Positions 38,656-48,471 of a stretch of DNA of 64,000 nt are shown here, piece after piece. Location: assembly GCF_028285565.1 (NCBI RefSeq), contig NZ_JANQOY010000090.1:1-64000 (forward strand), in the 5' to 3' direction. Positions within the stretch are counted from its first letter, which is position 1, and every line of letters starts with the position of its first letter. A program made the position numbers and the translations under genes. This stretch comes from Acaryochloris sp. IP29b_bin.148 (GTDB taxonomy: Bacteria; Cyanobacteriota; Cyanobacteriia; Thermosynechococcales; Thermosynechococcaceae). The notes under the pieces are model-generated. The model was not told where the DNA came from. It worked only from the letters and a program-made list of their open reading frames with translations, and did not search any database.

Positions 38656-39075
38656 AAAACGATATCAATATGCCCAAAGGAACAGCAACTTCGACTTAAT
38701 AACACTACTGTATCTAAATTTTTCTATCCGGCCTAGAGAGGATGGCCGCAATGTTGAATCGGGGGGGAACCCCACTCGCAAGTATGAGGTCTTCTTTAAG
38801 ATTTCTATAGGATAAGCCAGGAAAAAACACCGTTCCTTAGACCTTGGCCGCTTGAACTTGCATCAGAATCAAAATAGGGCAATATAGAGTTGTAATCTAT
38901 ATTACAAGTTAGAACAAACCTGATTGGGGGATACCAAGCTTAGCGCCAGTGTACTGGTCGGTTTGGATAAAACACGATCTTGAGACTGAATCGGGGGATG
39001 ACGGCTTGCCAGTCTATCGGCTCAAGATATCAAGGTTGAGGATGCCGATGACAATCAATATGCTAATCCCCCGCT
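38656..39075. other. Divergent upstream region of the Mla operon and the pentapeptide gene
   Basis: No gene is visible. The region holds a perfect palindrome at 38890-38907 and an A/T-rich stretch around it. No clear TATAAT box was found in the correct place in either direction. Confidence 0.5.
38892..38905. promoter_or_regulatory. NtcA-type box (GTAN8TAC) within a longer palindrome
   Basis: TTGTAAT-CTAT-ATTACAA contains GTA-N8-TAC, the core consensus for the nitrogen regulator NtcA. It is 184 bases before the pentapeptide ATG and 237 bases before the MlaF start. An N22-TAN3T -10 box was looked for on both strands and not found, so binding is possible but a classic NtcA-activated promoter is not proven. 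Confidence 0.4.
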
Positions 39076-40593
39076 ATGGTTAATACTCACCATTTGAAAC
39101 AGATTAAACAGGGTGCCTATCACTGGAATCAGTGGCGTAAGCAACATCCAAGAGTCAAACCCGATCTGAGCGGAGCAGATCTCAGCGAACTGGATCTCAA
39201 AGACATTAATTTAATCAATGCTAATTTGAGTCGCACAAATCTCAGTTTGGCCGACTTGAGTGGCGCTTATCTGGCAGGTTGCGATCTCAGTCATGCCTTT
39301 TTGAGTGAAGCCAAGCTGAATCGTGCCAATTTTAGTCGAGCCGATTTGACGAAGGCAGACCTCAGTTTTGCCCGGCTACAGGGAGCGACCTTCATTGAAG
39401 CCACGCTATATCGAGCCATTCTGATCGAGGCTTCGTTGGTTCAAGCCGTCTTACCCTATGCAGATTTGCGGCAAGTCAATCTGCATAAGGCTGATTTATC
39501 AGAGGCAAATGGGATTAAGGCCAATTTGACGCAAGCCAAGCTGGATGCTGCGCTCTTACAACATATAAATTTGAGTCGGGCCTTTATGAGTGAAGCCAGT
39601 TTAAAAGAGGCTAACTTAATCGGCGCAAATTTAAGCAAGGCAGACCTCAGCTTTGCTCAACTCCGCTCAGCCCTGTTAAGAGGCGCAAATTTCGGAAAAA
39701 GTACCACCATCGAAACGAATTTCAGAGGTGCAGATTTAAGGAATGCCAGCTTCAAAGGGGGGCAGTGTGCTAGGACAAATTTTAGTCGGGCAGATCTGCG
39801 GAGAACGGATTTATCTGGGGCCAACCTACCCGCTGCAAATATGAGTGAAGCAGATCTCCAAGGCGCAACACTCAAACAAGCCAATCTCAGCGACGTCAAT
39901 TTTACGCGCAGCCGTTTATCCTCAACCAATTTCTCGGCTGCCACACTAACAGGAGCATGTTTGGAGGATATTTCTCCGAGTCCATCCACCACACTTACGG
40001 ATGTGAGGTGTGACTATGCCTATTTACGGAACAATCAACAAGAGCGAATTCCCGAGGAAGGGATCTTGACACGAGGGGAAATCAGCCACTGGTTTGTGTC
40101 TGCTCAAGCGACGATTGACTTAGGGCTGCCTAAAGATGTGCATTGGGCCGCGTTAACGTATAGTCTGCAGTGGCTGCAAGCTCAACCCACCTACCGACCA
40201 ATTAAAATTCAACGGTTAGAGCACAAACAGGATGGTACAGTCCTCTTGCGATTAACCACTGCCGCTGATCTAGACAAGGAGCAGCTGCGGTTAGACATTT
40301 GGCGAGTGTATGAAGACACCTACAGAATGCTCAAACCGACAGAAGCTCAAGTGATTGCCCAACCCCTACCTAAGCTGGATCCACAACAATATGGACATCA
40401 AGAATCCATTAATCGATTATTCGACTTCTTAACGCTAACGATGGAAGCCTTAACCCCTGATAATGCCGTCGTCCTTCAGCAAAGCGCATTGGCACAACCT
40501 CACCAGTATCGTTCAGTCTTCTTGCCAGATACCGAGGTTAGCCCCTCTACTATCAGTCAGTTCGAAGAACTAAAGCAGCCTCATACTCTCTAG
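39076..40593 (+). CDS. Pentapeptide repeat protein with C-terminal domain
   Basis: A 505-residue protein. Residues about 28-305 are a run of A(D/N)LxxA/S pentapeptides (DLSGADLSELDLKDINL onward), which form a right-handed quadrilateral helix. The region from 325 on has no repeats and forms a separate alpha/beta domain (EGILTRGEISHWF, YRPIKIQRLEHKQDGTVLL, DIWRVYEDTYRMLKP). Its LRLTTAADLDKEQL segment resembles the effector-associated or DUF-type domains found beside repeats in cyanobacteria, but I do not recognise it exactly. Some pentapeptide proteins mimic DNA to inhibit gyrase; most in cyanobacteria have no known role. The gene end overlaps the convergent HEAT gene by 24 bases. Confidence 0.8.
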   Translation: MVNTHHLKQIKQGAYHWNQWRKQHPRVKPDLSGADLSELDLKDINLINANLSRTNLSLADLSGAYLAGCDLSHAFLSEAKLNRANFSRADLTKADLSFARLQGATFIEATLYRAILIEASLVQAVLPYADLRQVNLHKADLSEANGIKANLTQAKLDAALLQHINLSRAFMSEASLKEANLIGANLSKADLSFAQLRSALLRGANFGKSTTIETNFRGADLRNASFKGGQCARTNFSRADLRRTDLSGANLPAANMSEADLQGATLKQANLSDVNFTRSRLSSTNFSAATLTGACLEDISPSPSTTLTDVRCDYAYLRNNQQERIPEEGILTRGEISHWFVSAQATIDLGLPKDVHWAALTYSLQWLQAQPTYRPIKIQRLEHKQDGTVLLRLTTAADLDKEQLRLDIWRVYEDTYRMLKPTEAQVIAQPLPKLDPQQYGHQESINRLFDFLTLTMEALTPDNAVVLQQSALAQPHQYRSVFLPDTEVSPSTISQFEELKQPHTL

Positions 40594-41325
40594 TTCTTCG
40601 ATGGCCTGTAACCCTTTGCGATCAGACAGTTTGAGCAGCGAACTCTTGGCGTCTTCTTGAACACCTAAATCTTGATCACGGAGAGCACTGATCATCGCTG
40701 CTACAGCATCCTCATAGTGACAACCAGAGGTGGCTTGACTTAACTGCCCGAGAGACCAAGCACAATTACTCCGTACCGGAGCCATCGGTTCGGTACGGAG
40801 CGCCTGAATCACCGGAGGAATAGCCGCTTCAGCGGTATCACTTCCGACGTCGGCCAATTGCCCCAGTGAGCTGGCTGCCCATAGACGGACGGCCGAAATA
40901 TCGTTTTGTAACGCATCCACTAAGGGAGCCAGTACACGCCGATCGCGACAGTTGCCTAAGGCCCATACCACGCCTTTGCGAACGTAACCATTCCAATCTT
41001 GGTCATACTGATGAATGAGCGGAAGAACCGCACTATCACTGGGATTGCGTCCTAAAGCGTAGGCTGCACTCACCCGGATCAAGGGGCAAGCATCCGCTAA
41101 AAGTTGAATTAAGTAAGGAATAGCCCGTGCATCTTGCAGTTCACAAAAAGCGCGGGTGGCAATCATCCGCTGGGAGACATCAGGAGATTCCAGGCATCGC
41201 AACATCTCCTCGACATCCGGTTTAGCCAGTTCTGAAGCGGGATCATCGACAGCGGCCATCTGATCCAGTGGGCTTTCTAAATTGTCCTCATCATCTAGGA
41301 GGCTGAGGTCTTCTTCGTTATACAT
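40570..41325 (-). CDS. HEAT-repeat protein
   Basis: A 251-residue protein. A Glu/Asp-rich N-terminal stretch (EEDLSLLDDEDNLES) precedes about six HEAT-like helical pairs (ISAVRLWAASSLGQLAD; CPLIRVSAAYALGRNP; GYVRKGVVWALGNC). Cyanobacterial HEAT proteins of this size include phycobilin lyase-like proteins (CpcE/NblB) and scaffold proteins. No phycobilisome gene is adjacent. The last 24 bases overlap the end of the pentapeptide gene on the other strand. Confidence 0.8.
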   Translation of the reverse strand: MYNEEDLSLLDDEDNLESPLDQMAAVDDPASELAKPDVEEMLRCLESPDVSQRMIATRAFCELQDARAIPYLIQLLADACPLIRVSAAYALGRNPSDSAVLPLIHQYDQDWNGYVRKGVVWALGNCRDRRVLAPLVDALQNDISAVRLWAASSLGQLADVGSDTAEAAIPPVIQALRTEPMAPVRSNCAWSLGQLSQATSGCHYEDAVAAMISALRDQDLGVQEDAKSSLLKLSDRKGLQAIEELESMRLL

Positions 41326-41451
41326 AATTGTAACTGTACAACACTGAACCCCTCTGGTCAGGCCAAAACTGGGATTGATTCGATCCCAAGCGTAAAGACA
41401 AGAGGTAATCGTCTAGACTGATAAGGCAAAACTGAAGCTAAAGAGGATACC

Positions 41452-43254
41452 ATGCGGCTATCTCAGATGCTGTTTGTGACGCTGCGAGAAGACCCGGCGG
41501 AAGCAGAGATTCCGAGTCATAAATTACTCCTGCGGGCTGGGTATATTCGCCGAGTGGGTAGTGGCATTTATGCCTATTTACCGCTGATGTGGCGAGTATT
41601 GCAAAAGGTGTCCCAGATTGTACGGGAAGAGATGGATGCGGCTGGAGCGCAAGAATGTTTGTTACCCCAAATCCAACCGGCTGAATTATGGCAAGAATCA
41701 GGGCGATGGGACACGTATACCCAAGCTGAAGGAATTATGTTTGCCCTCCAGGATCGTCAAGACCGGGAATTAGGGTTAGGTCCCACCCACGAAGAGGTGA
41801 TCACTGCGATCGCACGGGATATGATTCGCTCGTATCGTCAGTTGCCGCTCAATCTTTACCAAATTCAAACCAAGTTTCGCGATGAGATTCGTCCCCGCTT
41901 TGGCCTGATGCGGGGACGAGAATTCATTATGAAGGATGCCTATTCCTTCTCTGCCGATGAAGCCGATCTCAAGGCCATTTACGGCAAAATGCATGAGGCT
42001 TACTGCAATATCCTGAGCCGCTGTGGTTTAGCCTATCGGGCCGTAGATGCTGATTCAGGGGCAATTGGGGGATCTGGATCCCAAGAATTTATGGTCCTCG
42101 CTGAAGCGGGAGAAGATGAGGTTCTGTATACCGAAGACGGCAACTATGCTGCCAATGTGGAAAAAGCGGTGTCTTTGCCAGCGGATGCGGAGCCTTCCGC
42201 CTTTAAGTCCTTAGAAAAGCGGGAAACACCAGGGACCGATACCATTGCCAAACTCTGTGATAGTTTGCAATGCTCCCCCACTCAGGTGGTTAAAACGGTG
42301 CTGTATGAAGCGGTGTATGACAACGGTCAGATGATTTTGGCTTTAGTCAGTCTACGGGGCGATCAAGCCGTTAATGAAGTGAAGTTGCAGAATGAGCTAG
42401 TCAAATTAGGCGACGTGGTGAAAGGCAAAGCCCTGATTGCCTTGACTGTGGCAGATGGGGAGACCAAATGGGCAAGCCAGCCCCTACCCCTGGGATATAT
42501 TGCCCCTGATTTAGCAGATAGCTATATTCAAAAATTCAAACAGGTGCATGGTAAATTTATCCGCTTAGTCGATCAAACGGCGGTAGACCTCAAGAATTTT
42601 GTTACGGGGGCGAACGAGGTAGGTTTTCACCAAGTCGGGGTCAACTGGAAAACCGATATTCCCTTACCTAGACAGGTCGTAGATATTCGCACGGCTCTGG
42701 TCGGCGATCGAGCCGTACACGATCCGAAGCAGACCCTACAGACGGCGCGTGGAATTGAAATTGGCCATATTTTTCAATTAGGGACGAAGTACTCCCAGGC
42801 GTTAGGGGCGACCTATACGAATGAAGCGGGTAAAGAGCAACCCTTAGTGATGGGCTGCTATGGCGTTGGCGTGTCCCGCCTAGCGCAAGCAGCCGTAGAG
42901 CAGTCCTATGACAAAGATGGAATCGTTTGGCCAGCTGCGATCGCACCCTACCAAGCCATCGTCATTATTCCCAATGGCAAAGACAGTGCTCAAGTGGAAG
43001 CGGCGGAAAAACTTTACCGTGAGCTTAATGCTGCTGGCATAGAAACCCTGCTGGATGATCGCACTGAGCGCGCTGGCGTCAAGTTCAAAGATGCAGATTT
43101 AATTGGAATTCCCTATCGGATTGTCACGGGGCGCTCCTTGAAAGAAGGGAAGGTGGAGTTGGTCGAGCGAGCGACCCATGATGCTCATCAAGTTGACCTC
43201 GATCAAGTTTTACATACTCTCAAAAAATATTTAACCCAAGCGATTTCTGCTTAA
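41452..43254 (+). CDS. proS: Prolyl-tRNA synthetase, bacterial long form
   Basis: A 600-residue class II enzyme of the long bacterial type. Motif 2 is [25 protein letters not shown] (split here as [14 protein letters not shown] and [10 protein letters not shown]), motif 3 is [11 protein letters not shown], and a YbaK-like editing insert of about 170 residues sits between motifs 2 and 3 ([20 protein letters not shown]). The insert clears mischarged Ala-tRNA-Pro. The C-terminal anticodon domain is complete ([20 protein letters not shown]). The ATG at 41452 gives [20 protein letters not shown] as in the family. Confidence 0.97.
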   Translation: MRLSQMLFVTLREDPAEAEIPSHKLLLRAGYIRRVGSGIYAYLPLMWRVLQKVSQIVREEMDAAGAQECLLPQIQPAELWQESGRWDTYTQAEGIMFALQDRQDRELGLGPTHEEVITAIARDMIRSYRQLPLNLYQIQTKFRDEIRPRFGLMRGREFIMKDAYSFSADEADLKAIYGKMHEAYCNILSRCGLAYRAVDADSGAIGGSGSQEFMVLAEAGEDEVLYTEDGNYAANVEKAVSLPADAEPSAFKSLEKRETPGTDTIAKLCDSLQCSPTQVVKTVLYEAVYDNGQMILALVSLRGDQAVNEVKLQNELVKLGDVVKGKALIALTVADGETKWASQPLPLGYIAPDLADSYIQKFKQVHGKFIRLVDQTAVDLKNFVTGANEVGFHQVGVNWKTDIPLPRQVVDIRTALVGDRAVHDPKQTLQTARGIEIGHIFQLGTKYSQALGATYTNEAGKEQPLVMGCYGVGVSRLAQAAVEQSYDKDGIVWPAAIAPYQAIVIIPNGKDSAQVEAAEKLYRELNAAGIETLLDDRTERAGVKFKDADLIGIPYRIVTGRSLKEGKVELVERATHDAHQVDLDQVLHTLKKYLTQAISA

Positions 43255-43556
43255 GGATTCCAGCTTGATTTAGCCTTTTTTAGACGGTTGAACCCTTGGA
43301 ACTAAATCCCCTGCAAATTCGTCTACACAAAGGCTCATTCTATAAAAATAGTTCTAGTCTTTACTTCTGTTGAAATGCCAAAACATTGACCTATCTTTTG
43401 CGCGTAGCAAGCTTCAGAACCTGGAGACCGCATCGTGTCATTCCATAAGAGTGTCCACCCCTAAACCCAGATTAAATTCCTTGAGTTAGGCTAGACGTAA
43501 TCGCCCTATTTTCTCCCCACTCAAACCAAAGTATTCATAGAGGATAAAGTCCCAAA
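43255..43556 (+). other. Gene-free spacer after proS
   Basis: About 300 bases without an open frame of note. No terminator with a T-run after a stem was found; the stretch is AT-rich with short stop-filled frames. Confidence 0.5.
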
Positions 43557-44162
43557 ATGGCACAACTACGGTACCAAAGCAGGAAGTTCTGGGGGGGGCT
43601 GGTTGGCGTTGCCTTAGTTGTGGGAGGATTTGGTTGCCAGCCACAACAGACCTCAACAGAAACTAGCCCCTCGCCGACGAGCTCTCCCTCTCCAGAACAA
43701 ACCGATCCTCAACCCCCTGCGACTAAGCCTGAACTGGCCGTTTATTGGATTGCCTATAAAGATCAAGAACAGCTGGCTTTAGAACCCACTAAACTTCCCC
43801 TAGATAATTTAGAGAATGCCTCGTCTGAAGAGAAATTAATGGCGGCCTTTAAACGATTATTGGAAGGACCGGCCAACGCCGATAAAACCAATGCAATCCC
43901 TGAAAAAACTCAGCTAAATAGCCTGAAAGTACAAGAGGATGGCGTACGTATTGATTTATCAAGAGAGTTCACCACAGGTGGGGGAACCAAATCCATGCAG
44001 GCTCGCCTAGGACAAATTGTCTACACGGCTAGCAGTCTTGATCCGCAAGAGGCGGTTTGGATTTCCGTGGATGGAGAACCCTTGGAGGTTTTATCCGGTG
44101 AAGGATTAATTGTTTCACAACCGATGACTCGCAAGGAGTTTGAGAAGAATTTCTCTTTGTAG
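43557..44162 (+). CDS. GerMN-domain lipoprotein
   Basis: A 201-residue protein. The lipobox (LVVGGFGC) puts the lipid-bearing Cys at residue 27. A Pro/Ser/Thr linker (SPSPTSSPSPEQTDPQPP) leads to a GerMN domain with AVYWIAYKDQEQLALEP, LMAAFKRLLEGPAN, GVRIDLSREFTTGGGT and LGQIVYTASSLDPQEAVWISVDG. GerMN domains occur in lipoproteins tied to peptidoglycan in spores and in cyanobacterial envelopes. Its partner is unknown. Confidence 0.8.
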   Translation: MAQLRYQSRKFWGGLVGVALVVGGFGCQPQQTSTETSPSPTSSPSPEQTDPQPPATKPELAVYWIAYKDQEQLALEPTKLPLDNLENASSEEKLMAAFKRLLEGPANADKTNAIPEKTQLNSLKVQEDGVRIDLSREFTTGGGTKSMQARLGQIVYTASSLDPQEAVWISVDGEPLEVLSGEGLIVSQPMTRKEFEKNFSL

Positions 44163-44165
44163 ACC

Positions 44166-44252
44166 ATGGTCTCTTTAGCAGCTATTCGTGAGTTTTGCTG
44201 GCTTCTGGGAATCCTAAGTTTAGGCGCTTGGTTTTGGGTCGAGAGCAACTGA
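44166..44252 (+). CDS. Possible 28-residue membrane peptide
   Basis: An ATG three bases after the GerMN stop opens a 28-codon frame (MVSLAAIREFCWLLGIL, then SLGAWFWVESN), which could form one membrane helix. There is no clear ribosome site, though coupling with the upstream gene is possible. It could be a chance frame. Confidence 0.3.
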   Translation: MVSLAAIREFCWLLGILSLGAWFWVESN

Positions 44253-44356
44253 CCTTGAATGAGCTGTGACATTTTCTACCTTAAGGTCAGTTTACGGATC
44301 ACTCTCGTGCCGCCCATAATAGCGATATCCCCATTTTCCATTCCAGAACCAAGTCT

Positions 44357-45349
44357 ATGACGGTTTCCAAAAGCCCCGAAGAAAAAAAACGGGAGCAGCA
44401 GCGGATGCAAGATGTACTCATCCTGCTGCAACATCTCACTGAAAATGAAGAAACCACAATCAAGCTGATGATTGAATGCCTTTACGATGTGGGCACCGTT
44501 AATTTTATTAATAAAAAGGTTCAAAACGAGTCCTTAAACCAGCTCACTAAAAATCTGGCGGGGATGTCGAAGCCGATGGCTAAGCGCTATGGCTACTACT
44601 GGTTTAAGAAAAACTGTCCTGAGTTAATTGTCAATTGGCTAACGCGGAAGGTGGCTTTTCCTGCGCCTAAAGCAAAGGCCGTCAAACCGCAAGAGGCTGC
44701 GCCCCAGGTTGAACCCACCCCGATCGCGACAGAAACCCCAGCCCAGGGTCCCCCATACCCTCAACATCAGACAGATGATGGAAACGCTCCTGTCTCAGAA
44801 GTAACAGCCGCATCCCAACCTATCGACATTGCTGTGCCTCAAGAGGATATACCTAATATCGAGGGTGTTGACCTCAATGACAGAGCAGCTTCCCGTCCTC
44901 AAGACCATCAACCCCTAACCGTCTCTTCTGCTGATCAGGTCCAAGTGGAATCACAACCAGTTGGAGAGAACACCAATGTTCAACTGAATTCTGGATCACC
45001 CGCCGATGGAGCAGGCTCCGTTCCTACTGCAGATACCCAAGTAGATGATTCTGAAGAGGCCAAGCGCGGTGCTGTTCAGCCTCTTGTTGCTGCTCCACCG
45101 TCCACTCATCAACCGCCAGAAACAATCGCCGCTCCTGTGACAACGTCTCCTAAAGCCACAGGTTTACCCACCCCTTTAGAGCAGCAAATTCACCAAATTC
45201 ACCGCTTAAAAACTCAAAATAAGGTGTTGATGAGTTCATTAGTAAGTACCATTCTGGTAGGTGGATTAGCGATTTGGCAATTACATGCCACTCAGCAAAG
45301 TGCGTTGCAGCTCCGCCAATCCACCCCGTCATCCATCGCCAATCCGTGA
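44357..45349 (+). CDS. Conserved cyanobacterial protein, C-terminal membrane anchor
   Basis: A 330-residue protein. The first 100 residues are a compact helical domain (KKREQQRMQDVLILLQHL; ETTIKLMIECLYDVGTVNFI; MAKRYGYYWFKKNCPELIV). Then follows a long disordered Pro/Glu/Ser segment (about 110-270), a predicted helix (LEQQIHQIHRLKTQNKVLM) and a single transmembrane helix (MSSLVSTILVGGLAIWQL, about 293-312). I think similar proteins are common in cyanobacteria but none is characterised. It converges with the GH57 gene, with only 8 bases between. Confidence 0.65.
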   Translation: MTVSKSPEEKKREQQRMQDVLILLQHLTENEETTIKLMIECLYDVGTVNFINKKVQNESLNQLTKNLAGMSKPMAKRYGYYWFKKNCPELIVNWLTRKVAFPAPKAKAVKPQEAAPQVEPTPIATETPAQGPPYPQHQTDDGNAPVSEVTAASQPIDIAVPQEDIPNIEGVDLNDRAASRPQDHQPLTVSSADQVQVESQPVGENTNVQLNSGSPADGAGSVPTADTQVDDSEEAKRGAVQPLVAAPPSTHQPPETIAAPVTTSPKATGLPTPLEQQIHQIHRLKTQNKVLMSSLVSTILVGGLAIWQLHATQQSALQLRQSTPSSIANP

Positions 45350-45357
45350 AGTCAGCC

Positions 45358-48072
45358 TTACTGATAGCTGTCTAACCAAGGTTGGACATCGATAGCTAGC
45401 TTGCGGCCTAACTGCAGGAGTTGGCGCATTTGGGCCATCGATAGAGGAGTCTTTTGGCATCGGTCTTGATCCGACATTGCATCGTCGTTCTGTTCCAACA
45501 ATTGAGCTTGCGTGATGGCTTGACTGTGATTCAGGAGGGCCATCTGCTCTTGCAGACAACGCAGATAAAGCTCCTGAGCCCGGTCGAGATGAATATCAAG
45601 CTGGAGTTGATGGACTAGATTAAGCAAGGTTTGTAGACGCTGAATCCGATGGGGAGATAAGTCTACATCAACGTGATGGAACAGTTGCCAGAGCAGACGG
45701 AGGATTAAATCTTCGAGTAAGGGGTAGGCGGCATCTAGCTTGAGGCGACAACCCGCTTGCTCTGCTTCAGTTGCGATCGCAGCCAGTTCTGCCAAATCAC
45801 TAGCCCCCACCTGTGAGGTTTCCAGTTCTGGATCGCTCATCTCCTTTTCTAACCCCTTGAGCGTATTCAGGGCACGATGGTTGAGGGCCACTTGAGCCGC
45901 CGTTAGCAATTCGGGGGGCACTTCCAGGTCATCGTATTGAAAGGCCATCAACACCCCATAGTTATCTCGATAGACTTGGGTATAGAGCTGATTGAGGCGA
46001 CTTAAGGTCTCTTGAGAGAGCAAAGAAATAATCCGATGACGCTCTTCTGGCAAGAGGTCATGCAAGCCATAATGCTGATGGCCAAAGGTATCAGATATGG
46101 CCAATACAATATTGGTGGCACTCGCCTGCTGCAAGGTATTGAACAGCTTGGCCTTCATCTCGCCATAGTGCTTGCGGCCACTAAATAGCTGGACTCCACA
46201 GTGAAAGTCCCAGCCCCCTAAGTGAAGGACGCAAAACACCACATGCTCTGACTCAGAGGTGACATTAGAGGTGAGCTGTAGCTGGCCAATCGCCAAAGAC
46301 AGAGAGCCTAATCGCTGAATCTGATAATCGATCTGTTCAGCTTGGTAGGAAAAGTAGGGATGTTGAGGAGGATAGGGATTAAACAGAGAGGTGATGGCAT
46401 AGTGAGCCGCCACAGCCTGGACGTCGATTTGGGATGGAATCACCAACTGCTGGTACACCCCCGCCCCCGTCTCGAAAAGGGCGACATTGCTGGGAGCCAA
46501 AGCCAAACGCTTGATAAACTCTGGCTCTAGGCTGATCCCCGCTACATCTGCCGCTAAATCCACAGCACGGGCCGCATATCGGAGAATTTGTACCCCCTCA
46601 GGCCGTGAAAGTTCGGCAAAGAACCAACCACAACTCGTATACATCAGTAAGCTATGACGCTGCATCTCTAATAAGCGCAGGGCATCGACCCGTTCGTCTG
46701 ACGTCAGTTCATGATTTTGATGAGCATTGAGAAAGGCTTGAATGGGATCGGTTGCAGAGGAATCGAGCTGCGTCTGTCGAGGAAATTGGCCCATAATCTC
46801 GATGTAGCGATTTCGGGTCTCCCACGGATCTTGAAACAGCAGCCCACCAATTTCTTGATAAATATCGCTGAGCTGATCCCGCAGCCAATCTAAGGCATCC
46901 CGTAAAGGGCGACGCCATTTTTGATGCCAGAGGCTGCCTTCGCCACCGCATCCACAGTCGTCTTGCCAACGATCAACCCCATGGCCACAGCTCCAAGCCG
47001 TCACAGGCTTCAGCTGCACTTCCCAAGTGGGAGGATGCAGACTCAAGTAATGGGCATAGTTGGTCACCGTCCATCCCCACTGGGGGAAGGTCTCATGAAA
47101 CGCATAGGCGATCGCTTTTTCCGTATCGCGTTTGTGGTGGCCAAAGGTCTCACCATCGGTCGCAATCGAAATCAGTTGAGACGGCTTGCGATCGCAGCGC
47201 ACGGCCTGGCCTAATCGATTAGCCAGATTCTGAGAGCTGCTCAGCACCGCATTAAAGCCAATATCCCGAGAGATGGGACCATCGTAAAAGAAAATATCGA
47301 TGTAGCGCTCACGATCTGGTAGATAACAGCGATAGGGCCGGGTCGGGTCAATTTGAGCACCCCCCACTTCTTCCCAGGCCAGTGCATCGTCGGTATCGCT
47401 GGCAATATCCGGTATCACCCGGCAGCGCTGGGCTTGGGATGGAGCCAAAATAATAAATCGAATCCCTTCTTCAACCAGCACCTCAATCGTGGCCATATCG
47501 ACAGCGGCTTCAGCCAGCCACATACCTTCGGGGTCGCGGCCAAATCGAGATTGGAAGTCGGCTTTACCCCAGCGCACCTGGGTGACTTTGTCTTGGCGGT
47601 TGGCCAAGGGCATGATGATGTGGTTGTAAACCTGTGCGATCGCATTGCCGTGGCCTTGGAGGCGGTCACAACTGTTGCGATCGGCTTCAATAATACGCTG
47701 GTAAACCTCCGTATCGTAGGTCTCCAACCAGCTCATTAACGTTGGACCAATATTGAAGCTCAGATATTCAAAATTATTGACAATATTGATGACTTCACCC
47801 TGGTCGTTAAAAATGCGAGCAAAGGCATTGGGGCGATAGCACTCATGATAAATCCGCTCATTCCAGTCGTGGAACGGGGCAGCACTCGACTGCCGTTCGA
47901 TGGTGCCCAAATAAGGGTTTTCCCGTGGAGGTTGATAAAAATGACCATGCAAGGTCACATAGACGCCTTCAGCCTGCTCCAAAGGGCGCACCTGTGACGG
48001 CCTTTGGATATCTAAAGGAATCATTTCCTGTTCAGTATTCTCAGGAACATAAGAGGTTGTATTCATACTCAA
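45358..48072 (-). CDS. Glycoside hydrolase family 57 enzyme with DUF3536
   Basis: A 904-residue protein. The GH57 N-terminal strand reads VTLHGHFYQPPRENPYLG (about 38-55), with GHGNAIAQVYNHIIMPLA, MWLAEAAVDMATIEVLVEEG carrying the conserved Glu, and ATDGETFGHHKRDTEKA with the likely catalytic Asp. C-terminal to about 570 residues lies DUF3536 (VVFCVLHLGGWDFHCGVQLF). GH57 members act on alpha-glucans as 4-alpha-glucanotransferases or amylases; this DUF3536 subgroup has no known activity. The window's glgX at 62.5 kb is another glucan gene, not linked. Confidence 0.85.
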   Translation of the reverse strand: MSMNTTSYVPENTEQEMIPLDIQRPSQVRPLEQAEGVYVTLHGHFYQPPRENPYLGTIERQSSAAPFHDWNERIYHECYRPNAFARIFNDQGEVINIVNNFEYLSFNIGPTLMSWLETYDTEVYQRIIEADRNSCDRLQGHGNAIAQVYNHIIMPLANRQDKVTQVRWGKADFQSRFGRDPEGMWLAEAAVDMATIEVLVEEGIRFIILAPSQAQRCRVIPDIASDTDDALAWEEVGGAQIDPTRPYRCYLPDRERYIDIFFYDGPISRDIGFNAVLSSSQNLANRLGQAVRCDRKPSQLISIATDGETFGHHKRDTEKAIAYAFHETFPQWGWTVTNYAHYLSLHPPTWEVQLKPVTAWSCGHGVDRWQDDCGCGGEGSLWHQKWRRPLRDALDWLRDQLSDIYQEIGGLLFQDPWETRNRYIEIMGQFPRQTQLDSSATDPIQAFLNAHQNHELTSDERVDALRLLEMQRHSLLMYTSCGWFFAELSRPEGVQILRYAARAVDLAADVAGISLEPEFIKRLALAPSNVALFETGAGVYQQLVIPSQIDVQAVAAHYAITSLFNPYPPQHPYFSYQAEQIDYQIQRLGSLSLAIGQLQLTSNVTSESEHVVFCVLHLGGWDFHCGVQLFSGRKHYGEMKAKLFNTLQQASATNIVLAISDTFGHQHYGLHDLLPEERHRIISLLSQETLSRLNQLYTQVYRDNYGVLMAFQYDDLEVPPELLTAAQVALNHRALNTLKGLEKEMSDPELETSQVGASDLAELAAIATEAEQAGCRLKLDAAYPLLEDLILRLLWQLFHHVDVDLSPHRIQRLQTLLNLVHQLQLDIHLDRAQELYLRCLQEQMALLNHSQAITQAQLLEQNDDAMSDQDRCQKTPLSMAQMRQLLQLGRKLAIDVQPWLDSYQ

Positions 48073-48471
48073 AAAACCGCTGTGGATTAGCGTAATGCAG
48101 AAGCGCTTGCTTAAGGCTTAGTGCCAAGCCTGAACATCCAGATCGCCTTGAAGACTTGAGATGCAGCGAAGCCAAAAAATAGATGAATTTAAGTCCTTGA
48201 TGTGGTGAAACCGGACGTAGTGCGAAGGAGATTCTCTGGAGGCAAAGAAACTGCTAACCTATCTGTGGCTTTAACCTAGGCGATCCCCTTTAAAAAGAGG
48301 GGAAATCGCAAGATATCTTAAGAGTTTATTCGGGCATTATGGGTAAAGTCTTTAGATTTCCTACGGGATCAGTCCGATTCCCACCCAAATCCGCCTGATG
48401 CCTCCCAACTCATGACTGGGAAACATCAATTTTAGTTTGGCTGTACTTGTAAACCCAACTCATCTGCAATT
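48073..48471. other. Divergent spacer, no gene seen
   Basis: About 400 bases between the GH57 and exchanger genes. Both genes diverge from here, so it must hold two promoters, but no strong -35/-10 pair or operator was found by eye. Confidence 0.45.
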
